Shown in pieces: positions 26,655 through 36,121 of a stretch of 64,000 nt of DNA. Every line of letters starts with the position of its first letter. Position 1 is the first letter of the stretch. Where the stretch lies: assembly GCF_023078475.1 (NCBI RefSeq), contig NZ_CP095741.1, forward strand, positions 1,612,001 to 1,676,000, written 5' to 3'. Origin of the DNA: Luteibacter aegosomaticola (lineage in GTDB: Bacteria > Pseudomonadota > Gammaproteobacteria > Xanthomonadales > Rhodanobacteraceae). Below the pieces are notes generated by a model that did not search any database, was not told the origin of the DNA, and was given only the letters and a program-made list of their open reading frames with translations. The position numbers were made by a program, and so were the translations under genes.

Positions 26655-27017
26655 ATGGCAAAGATTCTTGCGGTAGACGATTCGGCCTCCATGCGCAGCA
26701 TGGTCGCTTTCACCCTGCGTGGCGCCGGCCATGACGTCGAAGAGGCCGATAACGGCCGCGCGGCGCTGGACCAGGCGGGCGTGCACAAGTTCGACCTCGT
26801 CCTTGCCGACGTGAACATGCCGGTGATGGACGGCATCTCGATGGTGCGCGAAATGCGCACGATGGCCGGCTACAGCGGCGTGCCCATCCTCATGCTGACC
26901 ACCGAGTCGGACACGAACAAGAAGATGGAAGGCAAGGCTGCCGGCGCCACCGGCTGGCTGGTGAAGCCGTTCGATCCCGACCAGCTGCTGGCGACTGTCG
27001 CCCGCGTGCTCGGTTAA
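26655..27017 (+). CDS. cheY: Chemotaxis response regulator CheY
   Basis: Single receiver domain of 120 residues. The acidic pair is Asp8-Asp9 in AVDDSASMR, the phosphorylated residue is Asp52 in LVLADVNMPVMDG, the Thr is in MLTTES and the Lys in LVKPFDPDQLL. Phosphorylated by CheA, it would bind the flagellar switch or another output. It lies 42 bp before cheA. Confidence 0.95.
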   Translation: MAKILAVDDSASMRSMVAFTLRGAGHDVEEADNGRAALDQAGVHKFDLVLADVNMPVMDGISMVREMRTMAGYSGVPILMLTTESDTNKKMEGKAAGATGWLVKPFDPDQLLATVARVLG

Positions 27018-27058
27018 TCCACTGATCCAAGCGTTCCGGTTTATTCCAGGGTTTACCC

Positions 27059-29035
27059 ATGTCCAAAGTCGATCTGGCGCAATTCCACAAGGCCTTCCAT
27101 GAAGAGAGCCTCGACGGCCTCGACGCCATGGAACAGGCGCTCCTTGCGCTCGACGAAGGCGCGGAAGACCCGGAACTGATCAACGTCGTGTTCCGCGCCG
27201 CCCACTCGATCAAGGGCGGCGCGGCCACGTTCGGTTTCACCGACGTTGCCGCGTTCACCCACGTCGCCGAAAACCTGATGGACGAGGTCCGTAGCGGCCG
27301 CCGTCCGATGGAAAAGGCCGTGGTGGAACTGCTGCTGCGTTCGGGCGACATCATCCGCGACATGCTCTCGCTGCAGATGGCTGGTCAGCCCGGTGCCTCG
27401 GCGGAGAGCCAGGCGCTGCTCGGCGAACTCTCGGCCATGGTGTCGGGCGGTTCCGCCGCGCCGGCCGCGGCCGCGAAGGCTGCCGCGCCCGCGGAGACCA
27501 TCGAAGGCTGGGACATCGCGTTCCGCCCGTTCGATTACCTGCTCAAGACCGGCAACGACCCGGCGCGCATGTTCCGCGAGCTCGAGGCCATGGGCCCGCT
27601 CACGGTCAGCGCCGATCTGTCGAAGCTGCCGCCGCTGGCGGATATGGACCCGTCGTCCTCGTACCTTGCCTACACGCTGGGCCTCGCCGCGGGCGCCAAG
27701 CGCGCCGCCGTCGAAGGCGTGTTCGATTGGGTCGATGGCGATTGCGACCTCACGATTACCCCGCGTGTCGCGGCGCCGGCCCCCGTGGCCGCTGCCGTGG
27801 CCGCACCGGCTGCACCCGCCGCGCCGCGCGCCGTGCGCGATGTAGCCGCCAACAGCGAGGCCAGCTCGGTCCGCGTTGGCATTGAAAAGATCGATACGCT
27901 GATCAACCTGGTCGGCGAGCTGGTCATCACCCAATCGATGCTCAGCCAGTTCCACGATGGCGTGGATGCCTCGCAGCTGGAAATGCTGCGCCAGGGCCTC
28001 GCCCAGCTCGGCCGCCACACGCGTGAGCTGCAGGAAAGCGTGATGAGCATCCGCATGCTGCCGATCAGCACGGTGTTCAACCGCTTCCCGCGCCTGGTGC
28101 GTGACCTCGCGCAGAAGCTCGACAAGAAGGTCGTGCTCGACCTGCGCGGCGAGACCACCGAACTCGACAAGACCGTGCTCGAGAAGATCGGCGACCCGCT
28201 GGTCCATCTCGTGCGCAACGCCATCGACCATGGCCTGGAAGTGCCGGCCAAGCGCCTGGCCGCCGGCAAGGGCGATACCGGCACGCTGCGCATGGAGGCT
28301 TTCCACCGTGGCGGCTCCATCGTGATCGAAGTGAGCGACGATGGCGCGGGCCTCAACCGCGACGCCATCGTGGCCAAGGCCGTCCAGCGCGGCATCATCG
28401 CCTCCGGCGATGGCATGAGCGACGACCAGGTTGGCGAACTGATTTTCGAAGCAGGCTTCTCCACCGCCGCCGCCACCACCGACCTTTCCGGCCGTGGCGT
28501 GGGCATGGACGTGGTCCGCCGCAACGTCATGGACCTGGGCGGTACCGTCGGTATTTCCAGTAAGCAGGGCAACGGCACCAAGTTCACGATCACCTTGCCG
28601 CTCACCCTCGCGATCATCGACGGCCTCACCGCCGCCGTGGGCGAAGAGACCTACATCGTGCCGCTGGTTTCCATCGTGGAATCGGTGCAGGTGAAGGCCG
28701 ATGCGACGCGTAGCGTCGTTGGCGGTGGCGAGTTGTTCCGCTTCCGCGACGAGTGGCTGCCGATCGTCCGCCTGTACGACGTGTTCGGCTGCGACGGCAC
28801 GCGCCGTGCCATCGAGGACGGCATCGTCATCGTGGTGGAAGGCGAGGGCACCCGCATCGGTCTGTTCGTCGATGAGCTCATCGGCCAGCAGCAGGCCGTG
28901 GTCAAGTCGCTCGAAGCCAATTACCGCCGCGTGGCGGGCATCTCGGGCGCCACCATCCTCGCGGATGGCTCGGTGGCCCTGATCACCGACATCGCCGGGC
29001 TGGTCCGCCTCCAGGGCCGCCGCAAGGCCGCCTGA
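27059..29035 (+). CDS. cheA: Chemotaxis histidine kinase CheA
   Basis: Histidine kinase of 658 residues that passes phosphate to CheY and CheB. The N-terminal P1 domain has the phosphorylated His49 in FRAAHSIKGGAATFGF. An Ala-Pro-rich linker follows, then a middle part with FRPFDYLLKTGNDPARMFRE, another Ala-Pro linker, the P3 dimerisation domain (VRVGIEKIDTLINLVGELVI), the P4 ATPase (LVHLVRNAIDHGLE, SDDGAGLNRDAI, GRGVGMDVVRRNV) and the CheW-like P5 domain. All kinase boxes are intact. The following gap of 269 bp holds an inverted pair of family B repeats before cheW. Confidence 0.95.
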   Translation: MSKVDLAQFHKAFHEESLDGLDAMEQALLALDEGAEDPELINVVFRAAHSIKGGAATFGFTDVAAFTHVAENLMDEVRSGRRPMEKAVVELLLRSGDIIRDMLSLQMAGQPGASAESQALLGELSAMVSGGSAAPAAAAKAAAPAETIEGWDIAFRPFDYLLKTGNDPARMFRELEAMGPLTVSADLSKLPPLADMDPSSSYLAYTLGLAAGAKRAAVEGVFDWVDGDCDLTITPRVAAPAPVAAAVAAPAAPAAPRAVRDVAANSEASSVRVGIEKIDTLINLVGELVITQSMLSQFHDGVDASQLEMLRQGLAQLGRHTRELQESVMSIRMLPISTVFNRFPRLVRDLAQKLDKKVVLDLRGETTELDKTVLEKIGDPLVHLVRNAIDHGLEVPAKRLAAGKGDTGTLRMEAFHRGGSIVIEVSDDGAGLNRDAIVAKAVQRGIIASGDGMSDDQVGELIFEAGFSTAAATTDLSGRGVGMDVVRRNVMDLGGTVGISSKQGNGTKFTITLPLTLAIIDGLTAAVGEETYIVPLVSIVESVQVKADATRSVVGGGELFRFRDEWLPIVRLYDVFGCDGTRRAIEDGIVIVVEGEGTRIGLFVDELIGQQQAVVKSLEANYRRVAGISGATILADGSVALITDIAGLVRLQGRRKAA

Positions 29036-29049
29036 CCCATCCCGCCTAC

Positions 29050-29145
29050 GTAGGAGCCCACCCTGTGGGCGACATCTTTCGCGTCGACGCTGCAGGGTCT
29101 GTGGCTCTTTCGCGAAAGATGTCGCTCACAGGGTGAGCTCCTACA
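29050..29145. repeat. Inverted pair of family B repeats between cheA and cheW
   Basis: GTAGGAGCCCACCCTGTGGG with its CGACATCTTTCGC tail at 29050-29083, and the reverse complement (with two changes, GTCGCTCACAGGGTGAGCTC) ending at 29145. Together they could form a long hairpin inside the chemotaxis operon. The changes in the second copy fall in both halves of its own palindrome, so its internal pairing is kept. Confidence 0.85.
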
Positions 29146-29304
29146 CGGGAGCGGATCGCTGTTTTGGGCGCGGGCACGTTCGCGCGCCCCCGGTTTGCCG
29201 CACCGCAGCGATCTTTCCGAAATTCCCGCTAAAGGTCCCCCGGCGCTGGCCGATACCCCCTTGAGGGGTCCCGAACCGCCGCACCGATCCGCAGTGGGAA
29301 CACA

Positions 29305-29817
29305 ATGAACCAGCCAGCCAGCACCGCCGTCGTGGCCGATGAAGCCGCGCAGTACCTGACCGTCAACCTCGGCAACGAGGAATACGGTGTCGATATCCTC
29401 GCCGTCCGCGAGATCCGTGGCTGGACGCCGGTCACCCGCATCCCCCAGGCACCGTCGTACGTGCTGGGTGTGCTGAACCTCCGCGGCGCCATCGTTCCCG
29501 TCCTCGATCTGCGCCTGCGCTTCGGCCTGGCCCGCGAGGAATACACCGCCACCACCGTCTGCGTGATCGTCATGGTCGCCGGCCGCCAGTTTGGCGTGGT
29601 CGTGGATGCCGTCTCCGACGTCGTCGAAGTATCCCCCTCGGGCATCCGCCCGGTGCCGGATATGGGCACCACCGTCGATACCGAATACCTGAAGGGCCTG
29701 ACCTCCGTCGGTGAGCGCATGGTGCTCCTGCTCGATGTCGACCGCCTGCTGCAGCCGCAGGACGCCCAGATGCTCGAAGCCGCGCTCGCCAACACCGATG
29801 TGAAGGCCGTCGCCTAA
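29305..29817 (+). CDS. cheW: Chemotaxis coupling protein CheW
   Basis: CheW-domain protein of 170 residues linking receptors to CheA. Recognisable segments are [38 protein letters not shown] and [19 protein letters not shown]. The start is the ATG at 29305. The spacer to the next MCP gene is 65 bp and includes a small hairpin (AACCTGGCACGCTGCCGGGTT). Confidence 0.95.
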   Translation: MNQPASTAVVADEAAQYLTVNLGNEEYGVDILAVREIRGWTPVTRIPQAPSYVLGVLNLRGAIVPVLDLRLRFGLAREEYTATTVCVIVMVAGRQFGVVVDAVSDVVEVSPSGIRPVPDMGTTVDTEYLKGLTSVGERMVLLLDVDRLLQPQDAQMLEAALANTDVKAVA

Positions 29818-29882
29818 GCCGAATCAAGCGAACCTGGCACGCTGCCGGGTTCGCCTTCGAACTTTGCCGAATTGGAATCGTG

Positions 29883-31595
29883 ATGAAGAAGTTGAAGCTG
29901 AAGATCCCCGCCCTGACTGTCCGTGGTCGCCTGTACGGCGTGCTCGGCCTGTTGGCCGTCATGCTGGTGGGTGGTGCGGCCGTCGGCCTCGGCGCCATGT
30001 ACCTGCAGAACGAAGGCATGCGCCAGGTGTACGAGGAAGAAGTCGTGCCCTCGAGCCTGCTGAGCCAGGTCAGCACCCAGGCGCTGATGGCCTTCGTGGT
30101 GCTCGGCGAAGCCGGTGCCAAGGCGACCGACAAGAGCGTGGTCACCCAGAAGCTGGCCGAGTTCGACAAGCTGCAGGCCTCGATGGGCAAGCTGAAGGAC
30201 GACTTCAAGAAGATCCCGATGTCGGCCGACATCAAGAAGCTTTACGACAAGTGGCAGTCGACGAATGACGACTACGCGTCGGCCAAGAACGATGTGCTCG
30301 ATGCGCTGAAGCAGGGCGACGAAGGCGCCAACGACATCATCGAGCTGTCGGTGCGCCCGATCCTGATGGACCGCCAGGCCCAGCTCGGCAAGCTCATCGA
30401 CGCCAAGCGCGATGAAGCCGCGGGCATCTACGCCCACCAGGCTTCGCAGTACAAGGCCATCCGCGCCTTCGTCATCATCGCGCTCTCCGCCGGCCTGATC
30501 GTCAGTCTGCTGATCGGCGTGCTCGTGGTCCGTTCGATCATCCGCACGCTGTCGCAGACGGTGGAAGTGGCCAACAAGATTGCCGACGGCAAGCTGGGCC
30601 ACGCGATCGAAGTGACCCGTAACGACGAACTGGGCCAGCTGCAGACCGCGTTCAAGACCATGGACGAGCGCCTCGCCGCGATCGTCACCGAAGTGCGCCA
30701 CGGCTCCAGCTCGGTCAGCACGGCTGCGCAGCAGATCTCGCGCGGCAACGATGACCTCTCGCAGCGTACGCAGGAACAGGCTTCGAGCCTGGAAGAAACC
30801 GCGTCGTCGATGGAGGAAATGACCTCCACCGTGAAGCAGAACGCCGAGAACGCCAGCCACGCCAACCAGCTGGCCCGCGGTGCTCGCGAGCAGGCGGAGA
30901 AGGGCGGCGACGTCGTCGCGCAGACCGTCGTGGCGATGCGCGAAATCAACAGCTCCTCGAAGAAGATCTCCGACATCGTCAGCCTCATCGACGAAATCGC
31001 GTTCCAGACCAACCTGCTGGCGCTCAACGCCGCGGTGGAAGCGGCACGTGCCGGCGAGCAGGGCCGCGGCTTCGCCGTGGTTGCTACCGAAGTGCGCAAC
31101 CTGGCCGGCCGTTCGGCGAACGCCGCGAAGGAAATCAAGGGCCTGATCAACGACAGCGCGAACAAGGTGAAGGCCGGTTCCGAGCTGGTCGACCAGTCGG
31201 GCAAGGCGCTCGCCGAGATCGTCGATAGCGTGAAGAAGGTGACCGACATCGTCGCCGAGATCGCTGCCGCCAGCTCGGAGCAGTCCGCCGGTATCGACCA
31301 GGTGAACCACGCCGTGCTGCAGATGGACGAAATGACCCAGCAGAACGCCGCGCTGGTCGAAGAATCCGCCGCTGCCGCCCGCGCCATGCACGAGCAGGCT
31401 ACCGAGCTCAGCCGCCAGGTGTCGTTCTTCCAGGTGAGCGGCCAGGGTGGTAACTCCGCCGCAAAGGCGCCGCGTAAGGACGCCACGCAGCAGGAAATGG
31501 AAACCGTGTTCGCCGCCGTGCGCAGCCAGCCGGCTCCGCGTGCACAGCGCCCGGCCGAAGCCGCTGGCGATGCCGGCGTGTGGAAGGAGTTCTGA
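29883..31595 (+). CDS. Methyl-accepting chemotaxis protein with CheR-tethering tail
   Basis: Transmembrane chemoreceptor of 570 residues (one more if the preceding GTG at 29880 is used). TM1 is [21 protein letters not shown] near residues 16-36. A four-helix-bundle ligand domain of about 150 residues follows, then TM2 ([20 protein letters not shown]), HAMP, and the signalling domain with tip [20 protein letters not shown]. Methylation-type glutamates lie in [20 protein letters not shown]. The C-terminus ends VWKEF, which fits the xWxxF pentapeptide that recruits CheR/CheB, the genes for which follow directly. The ligand is unknown. Confidence 0.93.
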   Translation: MKKLKLKIPALTVRGRLYGVLGLLAVMLVGGAAVGLGAMYLQNEGMRQVYEEEVVPSSLLSQVSTQALMAFVVLGEAGAKATDKSVVTQKLAEFDKLQASMGKLKDDFKKIPMSADIKKLYDKWQSTNDDYASAKNDVLDALKQGDEGANDIIELSVRPILMDRQAQLGKLIDAKRDEAAGIYAHQASQYKAIRAFVIIALSAGLIVSLLIGVLVVRSIIRTLSQTVEVANKIADGKLGHAIEVTRNDELGQLQTAFKTMDERLAAIVTEVRHGSSSVSTAAQQISRGNDDLSQRTQEQASSLEETASSMEEMTSTVKQNAENASHANQLARGAREQAEKGGDVVAQTVVAMREINSSSKKISDIVSLIDEIAFQTNLLALNAAVEAARAGEQGRGFAVVATEVRNLAGRSANAAKEIKGLINDSANKVKAGSELVDQSGKALAEIVDSVKKVTDIVAEIAAASSEQSAGIDQVNHAVLQMDEMTQQNAALVEESAAAARAMHEQATELSRQVSFFQVSGQGGNSAAKAPRKDATQQEMETVFAAVRSQPAPRAQRPAEAAGDAGVWKEF

Positions 31596-31598
31596 TCG

Positions 31599-32477
31599 AT
31601 GAACGCGCTCGTCAACAACGGCGATGCCGTCGTGCAGGCGGGCGCGACGGGGCCGAGCCTCGGGGAATCCGAGTTCGCGTTCCTGCGCGAGTTCGTGCTG
31701 CAGCATTGCGGAATCTCGCTGGGTGAGCACAAGCGCCAGCTCGTGCAGGGGCGCCTGCTGCGCCGCCTGCGCGCGCTGAATCTCTCCGGTTTCGGCGCGT
31801 ACTGCGAGTTGCTGCGCCGCGACCCGGAGGCCGAACTCGGTGAACTGGCCAGCTGCATCAGCACCAATGTCACGTCGTTCTTCCGCGAGATGCACCACTA
31901 CGACATGCTCATCGACGAGCTGTTGCCGCGCTGGCTGGAAGAGAAGAAGAAAAACGGTGGCCGCCTGCGGATCTGGTCCGCGGGTTGCTCCACCGGCGAA
32001 GAACCCTATGCCATCGCCATGGTGCTGGCCGAGGCGCTCGAGCGCACCGGCTCCACCATCGATGCCAAGATCCTCGCCACCGATCTGTCGCCGCAGGCCC
32101 TGGAAGCCGCCCGCAAGGGTGTCTATCCGGTCGACCGCCTGGGCGGCGTGGATGAAGCGCGCCGCCGCCGCTGGTTCCTGCGCGGCGAAGGCTCGTACGA
32201 CGGCTACGTGCAGGTGCACCCGCGCCTGCGTGAGCTGGTCACTATCCAGCCCTTGAACCTGCTCCACGATTGGCCCATGCAGGGCAAGTTCGACGCCATC
32301 TTCTGCCGCAATGTCGTGATCTATTTCGACAAGCCGACGAAGGAGCGCCTGTTCGCTAGATACGCCGGCATGCTGGAAAGCCGCGGTTACCTGTTCCTCG
32401 GCCATTCGGAGTCCATGTACGGGCTATCCGAAGATTTCGATCTGATCGGCCGCACGGTCTACCGGACACGTCAATGA
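31599..32477 (+). CDS. cheR: Chemotaxis protein methyltransferase CheR
   Basis: S-adenosylmethionine-dependent methyltransferase of 292 residues that methylates receptor glutamates. The N-terminal helical domain contains YCELLRRDPEAELGELAS, and the catalytic domain has NVTSFFRE, RIWSAGCSTGEEPYAIAM (SAM binding) and FDAIFCRNVVIYFD. It starts three bases after the MCP stop and overlaps cheD by four bases (ATGA). Confidence 0.95.
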   Translation: MNALVNNGDAVVQAGATGPSLGESEFAFLREFVLQHCGISLGEHKRQLVQGRLLRRLRALNLSGFGAYCELLRRDPEAELGELASCISTNVTSFFREMHHYDMLIDELLPRWLEEKKKNGGRLRIWSAGCSTGEEPYAIAMVLAEALERTGSTIDAKILATDLSPQALEAARKGVYPVDRLGGVDEARRRRWFLRGEGSYDGYVQVHPRLRELVTIQPLNLLHDWPMQGKFDAIFCRNVVIYFDKPTKERLFARYAGMLESRGYLFLGHSESMYGLSEDFDLIGRTVYRTRQ

Positions 32478-33136
32478 GCGACACGTTCGTCGCGCAGCCA
32501 CGGACTTTCGCTGGCTTCGATCCCAAGGGTGTGTTGCCCGGGTTTGAGCATGTCCGCCGGTTCTGGGATCCCGCCCAGGACGTGGTGACGGTAAAGATCC
32601 TGCCGGGTGAGTACTACGTCAGCACGCAGGAAGAAATGATTTCCACGGTGCTGGGCTCGTGCGTCTCTGCGTGCGTGCGCGATGTCCGCCGCCGCATCGG
32701 TGGCATGAACCATTTCATGCTGCCGGAGCCCGCCAGCAACGATCGCGATAGCTGGGGCTCCACCGTGGGCCGCGCGGCGCGCTATGGCAACGACGCCATG
32801 GAGCACCTGATCAACGCGATCCTAAAGGCCGGCGGCAAGCGCGAAGACCTCGAAGTGAAAATCTTCGGCGGTGGCCGCGTGCTCCAGACGATGACCGATA
32901 TCGGCCAGCGCAACATTGCTTTCGTGCAGCGCTACATCGCCACGGAAAAACTGAAGCTCTGCGCGGCCGATGTCGGCGATATCTACCCGCGCCATGTGCA
33001 GTTTTTCCCGGTGAGCGGCAAGGTGCGCGTGCGCCAGCTGCGGGCCACGCATGACAACCAGCTTGCCGATCGCGAGAAGCGATACCTCAAGCGATTGGAA
33101 AACGATCCGATAAAGGGAGAGGTCGAGCTGTTCTGA
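32474..33136 (+). CDS. cheD: Chemoreceptor glutamine deamidase CheD
   Basis: CheD of 220 residues, which deamidates receptor glutamines to glutamates. The catalytic Cys, His and Thr lie in STVLGSCVSACVRD and GGMNHFMLPE and after them, with GGGRVLQTMTDIG and HVQFFPVSGKVRVRQL further on. It is co-translated with cheR through a four-base overlap. The N-terminal extension of about 45 residues before KILPGEYYVS and the C-terminal 30 residues make it longer than the usual 160-residue form. Confidence 0.93.
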   Translation: MSDTFVAQPRTFAGFDPKGVLPGFEHVRRFWDPAQDVVTVKILPGEYYVSTQEEMISTVLGSCVSACVRDVRRRIGGMNHFMLPEPASNDRDSWGSTVGRAARYGNDAMEHLINAILKAGGKREDLEVKIFGGGRVLQTMTDIGQRNIAFVQRYIATEKLKLCAADVGDIYPRHVQFFPVSGKVRVRQLRATHDNQLADREKRYLKRLENDPIKGEVELF

Positions 33137-33223
33137 CGCCTGGCGTCACACGGCTCCACCGCTTCCTACATGCCCGGCGGCTTCGCCCGACGGGATGTCC
33201 CGCCCACCGAGTTGCTAGTGCCC

Positions 33224-34354
33224 ATGCAGAAAGTACGCGTTCTCATCGTCGACGACTCGGCCCTGGTCCGTAAGGTGCTGAGCACCATGCTCGAGTCCGA
33301 TCCGGGCATCGAGGTGGTGGGCACCGCGCCGGATCCGCTGATCGCGCGCGAGAAGATCAAGGCGCTCAACCCGGATGTGCTGACGCTCGACGTCGAAATG
33401 CCGCGCATGGATGGCCTCACGTTCCTCGAGAACCTGATGCGCCTGCGCCCGACGCCGGTGGTGATGGTTTCGACGCTGACCGAGAAGGGCGCGGACGTGA
33501 CCCTGCGTGCGCTGGAGCTGGGCGCCGTGGATTTCTTCACCAAGCCCTCGGCCGATCTCGCCAACACCTTCATGGAGCACGCGCCGGAGATCTGCGCCAA
33601 GGTGCGCCTGGCCGCTGGCGCGAAGCCGCGCGAGCGCACCACCGTGCAGAAGATCGATAAGGTGGACCTCTCGCTCGGCAAGCTGGAAGTGGCTCCGCGC
33701 CTTTCCGCCGATGCCGTGCTGCCGCGCGCGCAGACCCCGGGCAGCCGCGGTGGCCAGCGGATCATCGCCATCGGCGCCTCCACCGGCGGTACCGAGGCGA
33801 TCCGCGTGGTGCTCGAAGCCATGCCGCCGACCGCGCCGCCCATCGTCATCACCCAGCATATTCCCGCCGCCTTCAGCGGCCCCTTCGCGGCGCGCATGGA
33901 CACCTGCTCGGCGATGAAGGTCTGCGAAGCGCGCGACGGCCAGCCGATCCAGGCCGGCCACGTCTACATCGCTCCCGGCAGCCAACACCTGCTGGTCATG
34001 TGGGACGGCGCACGCCATGTGTGCCGCCTGCACGATGGCCCGCCGGTGAACCGGCACAAGCCGGCCGTCGATGTGCTGTTCCGTTCCATGGCCGCCAGCG
34101 TCGGCGCCGCCACCGTGGGCTGCCTGCTCACCGGCATGGGCGACGACGGTGCGCGTGGCCTCGGCGAGCTGAAGGAAATCGGCGCGCACACCCTCGTGCA
34201 GGATGAAGCCAGCTCCGTGGTCTGGGGCATGCCTGGCGCCGCCTGGAAGGCTGGCGCGGCGGCCGAGATGCTGCCGCTCGACAAGATCGCCGAGCGCCTG
34301 CTTGCGCTTGCCCATACCCCCATTCCCGCCGCCGCCGCACGCGTCGGTACCTGA
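33224..34354 (+). CDS. cheB: Chemotaxis response regulator methylesterase CheB
   Basis: Two-domain CheB of 376 residues that removes receptor methyl groups when phosphorylated. The receiver domain has Asp10-Asp11 in [12 protein letters not shown] and phospho-acceptor Asp56 in [13 protein letters not shown] variable linker spans about 130-175. The esterase domain has Ser186 in [13 protein letters not shown], His212 in [11 protein letters not shown] and the Asp in [10 protein letters not shown]. The start is placed at 33224 ([11 protein letters not shown]); a longer form from 33170 would add an unlikely Pro/Arg stretch. It lies 87 bp after cheD and 19 bp before the next gene. Confidence 0.95.
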   Translation: MQKVRVLIVDDSALVRKVLSTMLESDPGIEVVGTAPDPLIAREKIKALNPDVLTLDVEMPRMDGLTFLENLMRLRPTPVVMVSTLTEKGADVTLRALELGAVDFFTKPSADLANTFMEHAPEICAKVRLAAGAKPRERTTVQKIDKVDLSLGKLEVAPRLSADAVLPRAQTPGSRGGQRIIAIGASTGGTEAIRVVLEAMPPTAPPIVITQHIPAAFSGPFAARMDTCSAMKVCEARDGQPIQAGHVYIAPGSQHLLVMWDGARHVCRLHDGPPVNRHKPAVDVLFRSMAASVGAATVGCLLTGMGDDGARGLGELKEIGAHTLVQDEASSVVWGMPGAAWKAGAAAEMLPLDKIAERLLALAHTPIPAAAARVGT

Positions 34355-34373
34355 AGGAACAAGAGACGTCACC

Positions 34374-35561
34374 ATGGTCATTCCGAAGAACGAACGCATC
34401 ACCGGCTTCGCGGTCAGCGCTATCGCGCTGCTCGCCGTGCTGGTGTTCCACGCCGCCTGGGTCGCGCCGCTGGTCGTGGCGCTGCTCACTGCTACCTGGA
34501 TCGCGATCGCCCTGCGCCCGCGCTTCGAAGACGAGCCGGTGGTCGAGCTCGTGGTGAATAACAGCACGCAGGCCGACGCCCAGTCGGTGCGCGATGCGAT
34601 GGAAGATGTGCGCAGCGCCATCGTCGATGAACTCGGCCATGCCAGCCGCGAACTGCACCAGGCGCTCGACCTGGTCCGCGATGCCGTGGCCGAGCTCGGC
34701 GGCGGCTTCAACGGCCTGTCGCAGAAGACCGGCAAGCAGCAGAAGCTGCTCGGCGAGATCATCGAGAGCGGCGGCAAGGGTATTTCGGTGCAGGACTTCG
34801 CATCGCGTACCGCGGGCTTGCTGGAGCACTTCGTCGGCCTGATCGTGCAGCTCTCCCGCGAGAGCCTGCGCATCGTCTACCGCATCGACGGCATGGCGAA
34901 GGAAATGGACGCCGTGTTCGCGCTGCTGAAGAACGTGAACACGATCGCCGAAGAGACCAATCTGCTGGCGCTCAACGCCGCGATCGAAGCGGCGCGTGCG
35001 GGTGAGTCCGGCCGCGGCTTCGCCGTGGTGGCCGGGGAAATCCGTAACCTCGCGCAGCACAGCAATCAGTTCAATGAAAAGATCGGTACCCACGTGGAGC
35101 GTTCGCGCACCGCGATGGAGCAGCTGCGTGAACTGGTCGGCCGCATGGCCTCGCAGGACATGAACGTGGCCCTGCAGGCCAAGGGCGATATCGACACGAT
35201 GATGTCGACGATCACCGAGAGCAACGCCCGCACCAGCGCCGCTGCCGACGAGGCCGCTTCGATCAACCGTGGCCTGGGCAACGACGTGTCGACCACGATC
35301 CGCTCGCTGCAGTTCGAGGACATCCTGAGCCAGTTGCTGCACCAGACCCGTTCGCGCCTGGTCGAGCTGCAGGAAATCACCGCCGATTGCACCCGCGATA
35401 TCGAAGAGCTGGCCTGCGCGCCGTCCGACGCGGCCGAACTCAGCGCCCGCGCCCAGCGTGTGCGTGCCCGCCTGGCCGAGCAGCGTGAGCGTGCCCGCCT
35501 GCGTGCCCGTGGCCCCGCCCTGCAGCAGTCGATGGCTGCTGGCGATATCGACCTGTTCTAA
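34374..35561 (+). CDS. MCP-like signalling protein with short sensor and CheZ-like motif
   Basis: Chemoreceptor-like protein of 395 residues. Two adjacent hydrophobic segments ([18 protein letters not shown] and [16 protein letters not shown]) form a membrane hairpin with no periplasmic domain; no HAMP domain was recognised. A long coiled coil carries the tip [24 protein letters not shown] in shortened form. After it comes [11 protein letters not shown], in which Asp316 and Gln320 have the D-x-x-x-Q spacing of the CheZ phosphatase motif, followed by helices rich in Arg. No cheZ is seen in the operon. It may act as a receptor, a phosphatase, or both; the phosphatase role is an inference from the motif. 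The start at 34374 has a GGAAC/AGAGACG leader. Confidence 0.8.
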   Translation: MVIPKNERITGFAVSAIALLAVLVFHAAWVAPLVVALLTATWIAIALRPRFEDEPVVELVVNNSTQADAQSVRDAMEDVRSAIVDELGHASRELHQALDLVRDAVAELGGGFNGLSQKTGKQQKLLGEIIESGGKGISVQDFASRTAGLLEHFVGLIVQLSRESLRIVYRIDGMAKEMDAVFALLKNVNTIAEETNLLALNAAIEAARAGESGRGFAVVAGEIRNLAQHSNQFNEKIGTHVERSRTAMEQLRELVGRMASQDMNVALQAKGDIDTMMSTITESNARTSAAADEAASINRGLGNDVSTTIRSLQFEDILSQLLHQTRSRLVELQEITADCTRDIEELACAPSDAAELSARAQRVRARLAEQRERARLRARGPALQQSMAAGDIDLF

Positions 35562-35572
35562 GGGGAAGCACC

Positions 35573-35878
35573 ATGTCTATTACCGTTCATAACGATACCG
35601 AGCACGGTTGCCTTACCCTGCACCTGGGCGAGCGTTTCGATTTTTCGATCCACCGTGCGTTCCACGACGCCTGCCTGGGCGATGTAGCGCAGGCGCGCAG
35701 CTACGTCCTGGACCTGGAAGAGGTTGCCGGCATGGATAGCTCGGCGCTGGGCATGCTGATGCTGCTGCGTGAACACGCGGGCGGCGATCGCGCCGAGATC
35801 CGCATCGTTAACGCTAGCGCCGATCTTCGTAACACCTTGCGTATTGCAGGCTTCGATAAGCTTTTCACCGTGCATTGA
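35573..35878 (+). CDS. STAS-domain anti-sigma-factor antagonist-like protein
   Basis: Protein of 101 residues. LTLHLGERFDFSIHRAFHDA and YVLDLEEVAGMDSSALGMLM show the STAS fold. The MDSSALG segment holds the serine that is phosphorylated in SpoIIAA-type proteins, unlike the STAS gene at the start of this operon. It is the last gene of the chemotaxis operon, 11 bp after the MCP-like gene and just before a strong terminator. No partner kinase or phosphatase lies in the window. Confidence 0.85.
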   Translation: MSITVHNDTEHGCLTLHLGERFDFSIHRAFHDACLGDVAQARSYVLDLEEVAGMDSSALGMLMLLREHAGGDRAEIRIVNASADLRNTLRIAGFDKLFTVH

Positions 35879-35907
35879 GAACGGCGTAAGACCGATTCGC
35901 TTCACGG

Positions 35908-35936
35908 AACGCCTCCTTCGGGAGGCGTTTTTTTTG
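35908..35936 (+). terminator. Rho-independent terminator of the chemotaxis operon
   Basis: AACGCCTCC-TTCG-GGAGGCGTT followed by a run of T. A very stable UUCG-type loop and a long T-tract, 30 bp after the STAS stop. Confidence 0.93.
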
Positions 35937-36121
35937 CTTTGTAAGGAAGGCTCTACGTTTTGTTCGGGTGTTCTTCGCATGCACGAAACAAATCGCCGTT
36001 TTTGCTTTACGTAACGTTACTTACCGGCCTAATTTGCGTAAGCGGCAAAGTGTGCGCGGCGTCTCATTAATTCGCGCCCTCAAAACAGGGGGGCTCATTT
36101 CGCGAATTGAGGAGGGGCGTC

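Noticed and set aside
29814..32405. Minus-strand open frame of 863 codons across the MCP and cheR
   Set aside because: Antisense shadow; it spans two convincing chemotaxis genes and has a His/Arg/Val-biased composition.
33170..33223. Longer N-terminus for CheB
   Set aside because: The extension [18 protein letters not shown] has no family match, whereas [11 protein letters not shown] fits the receiver-domain start.
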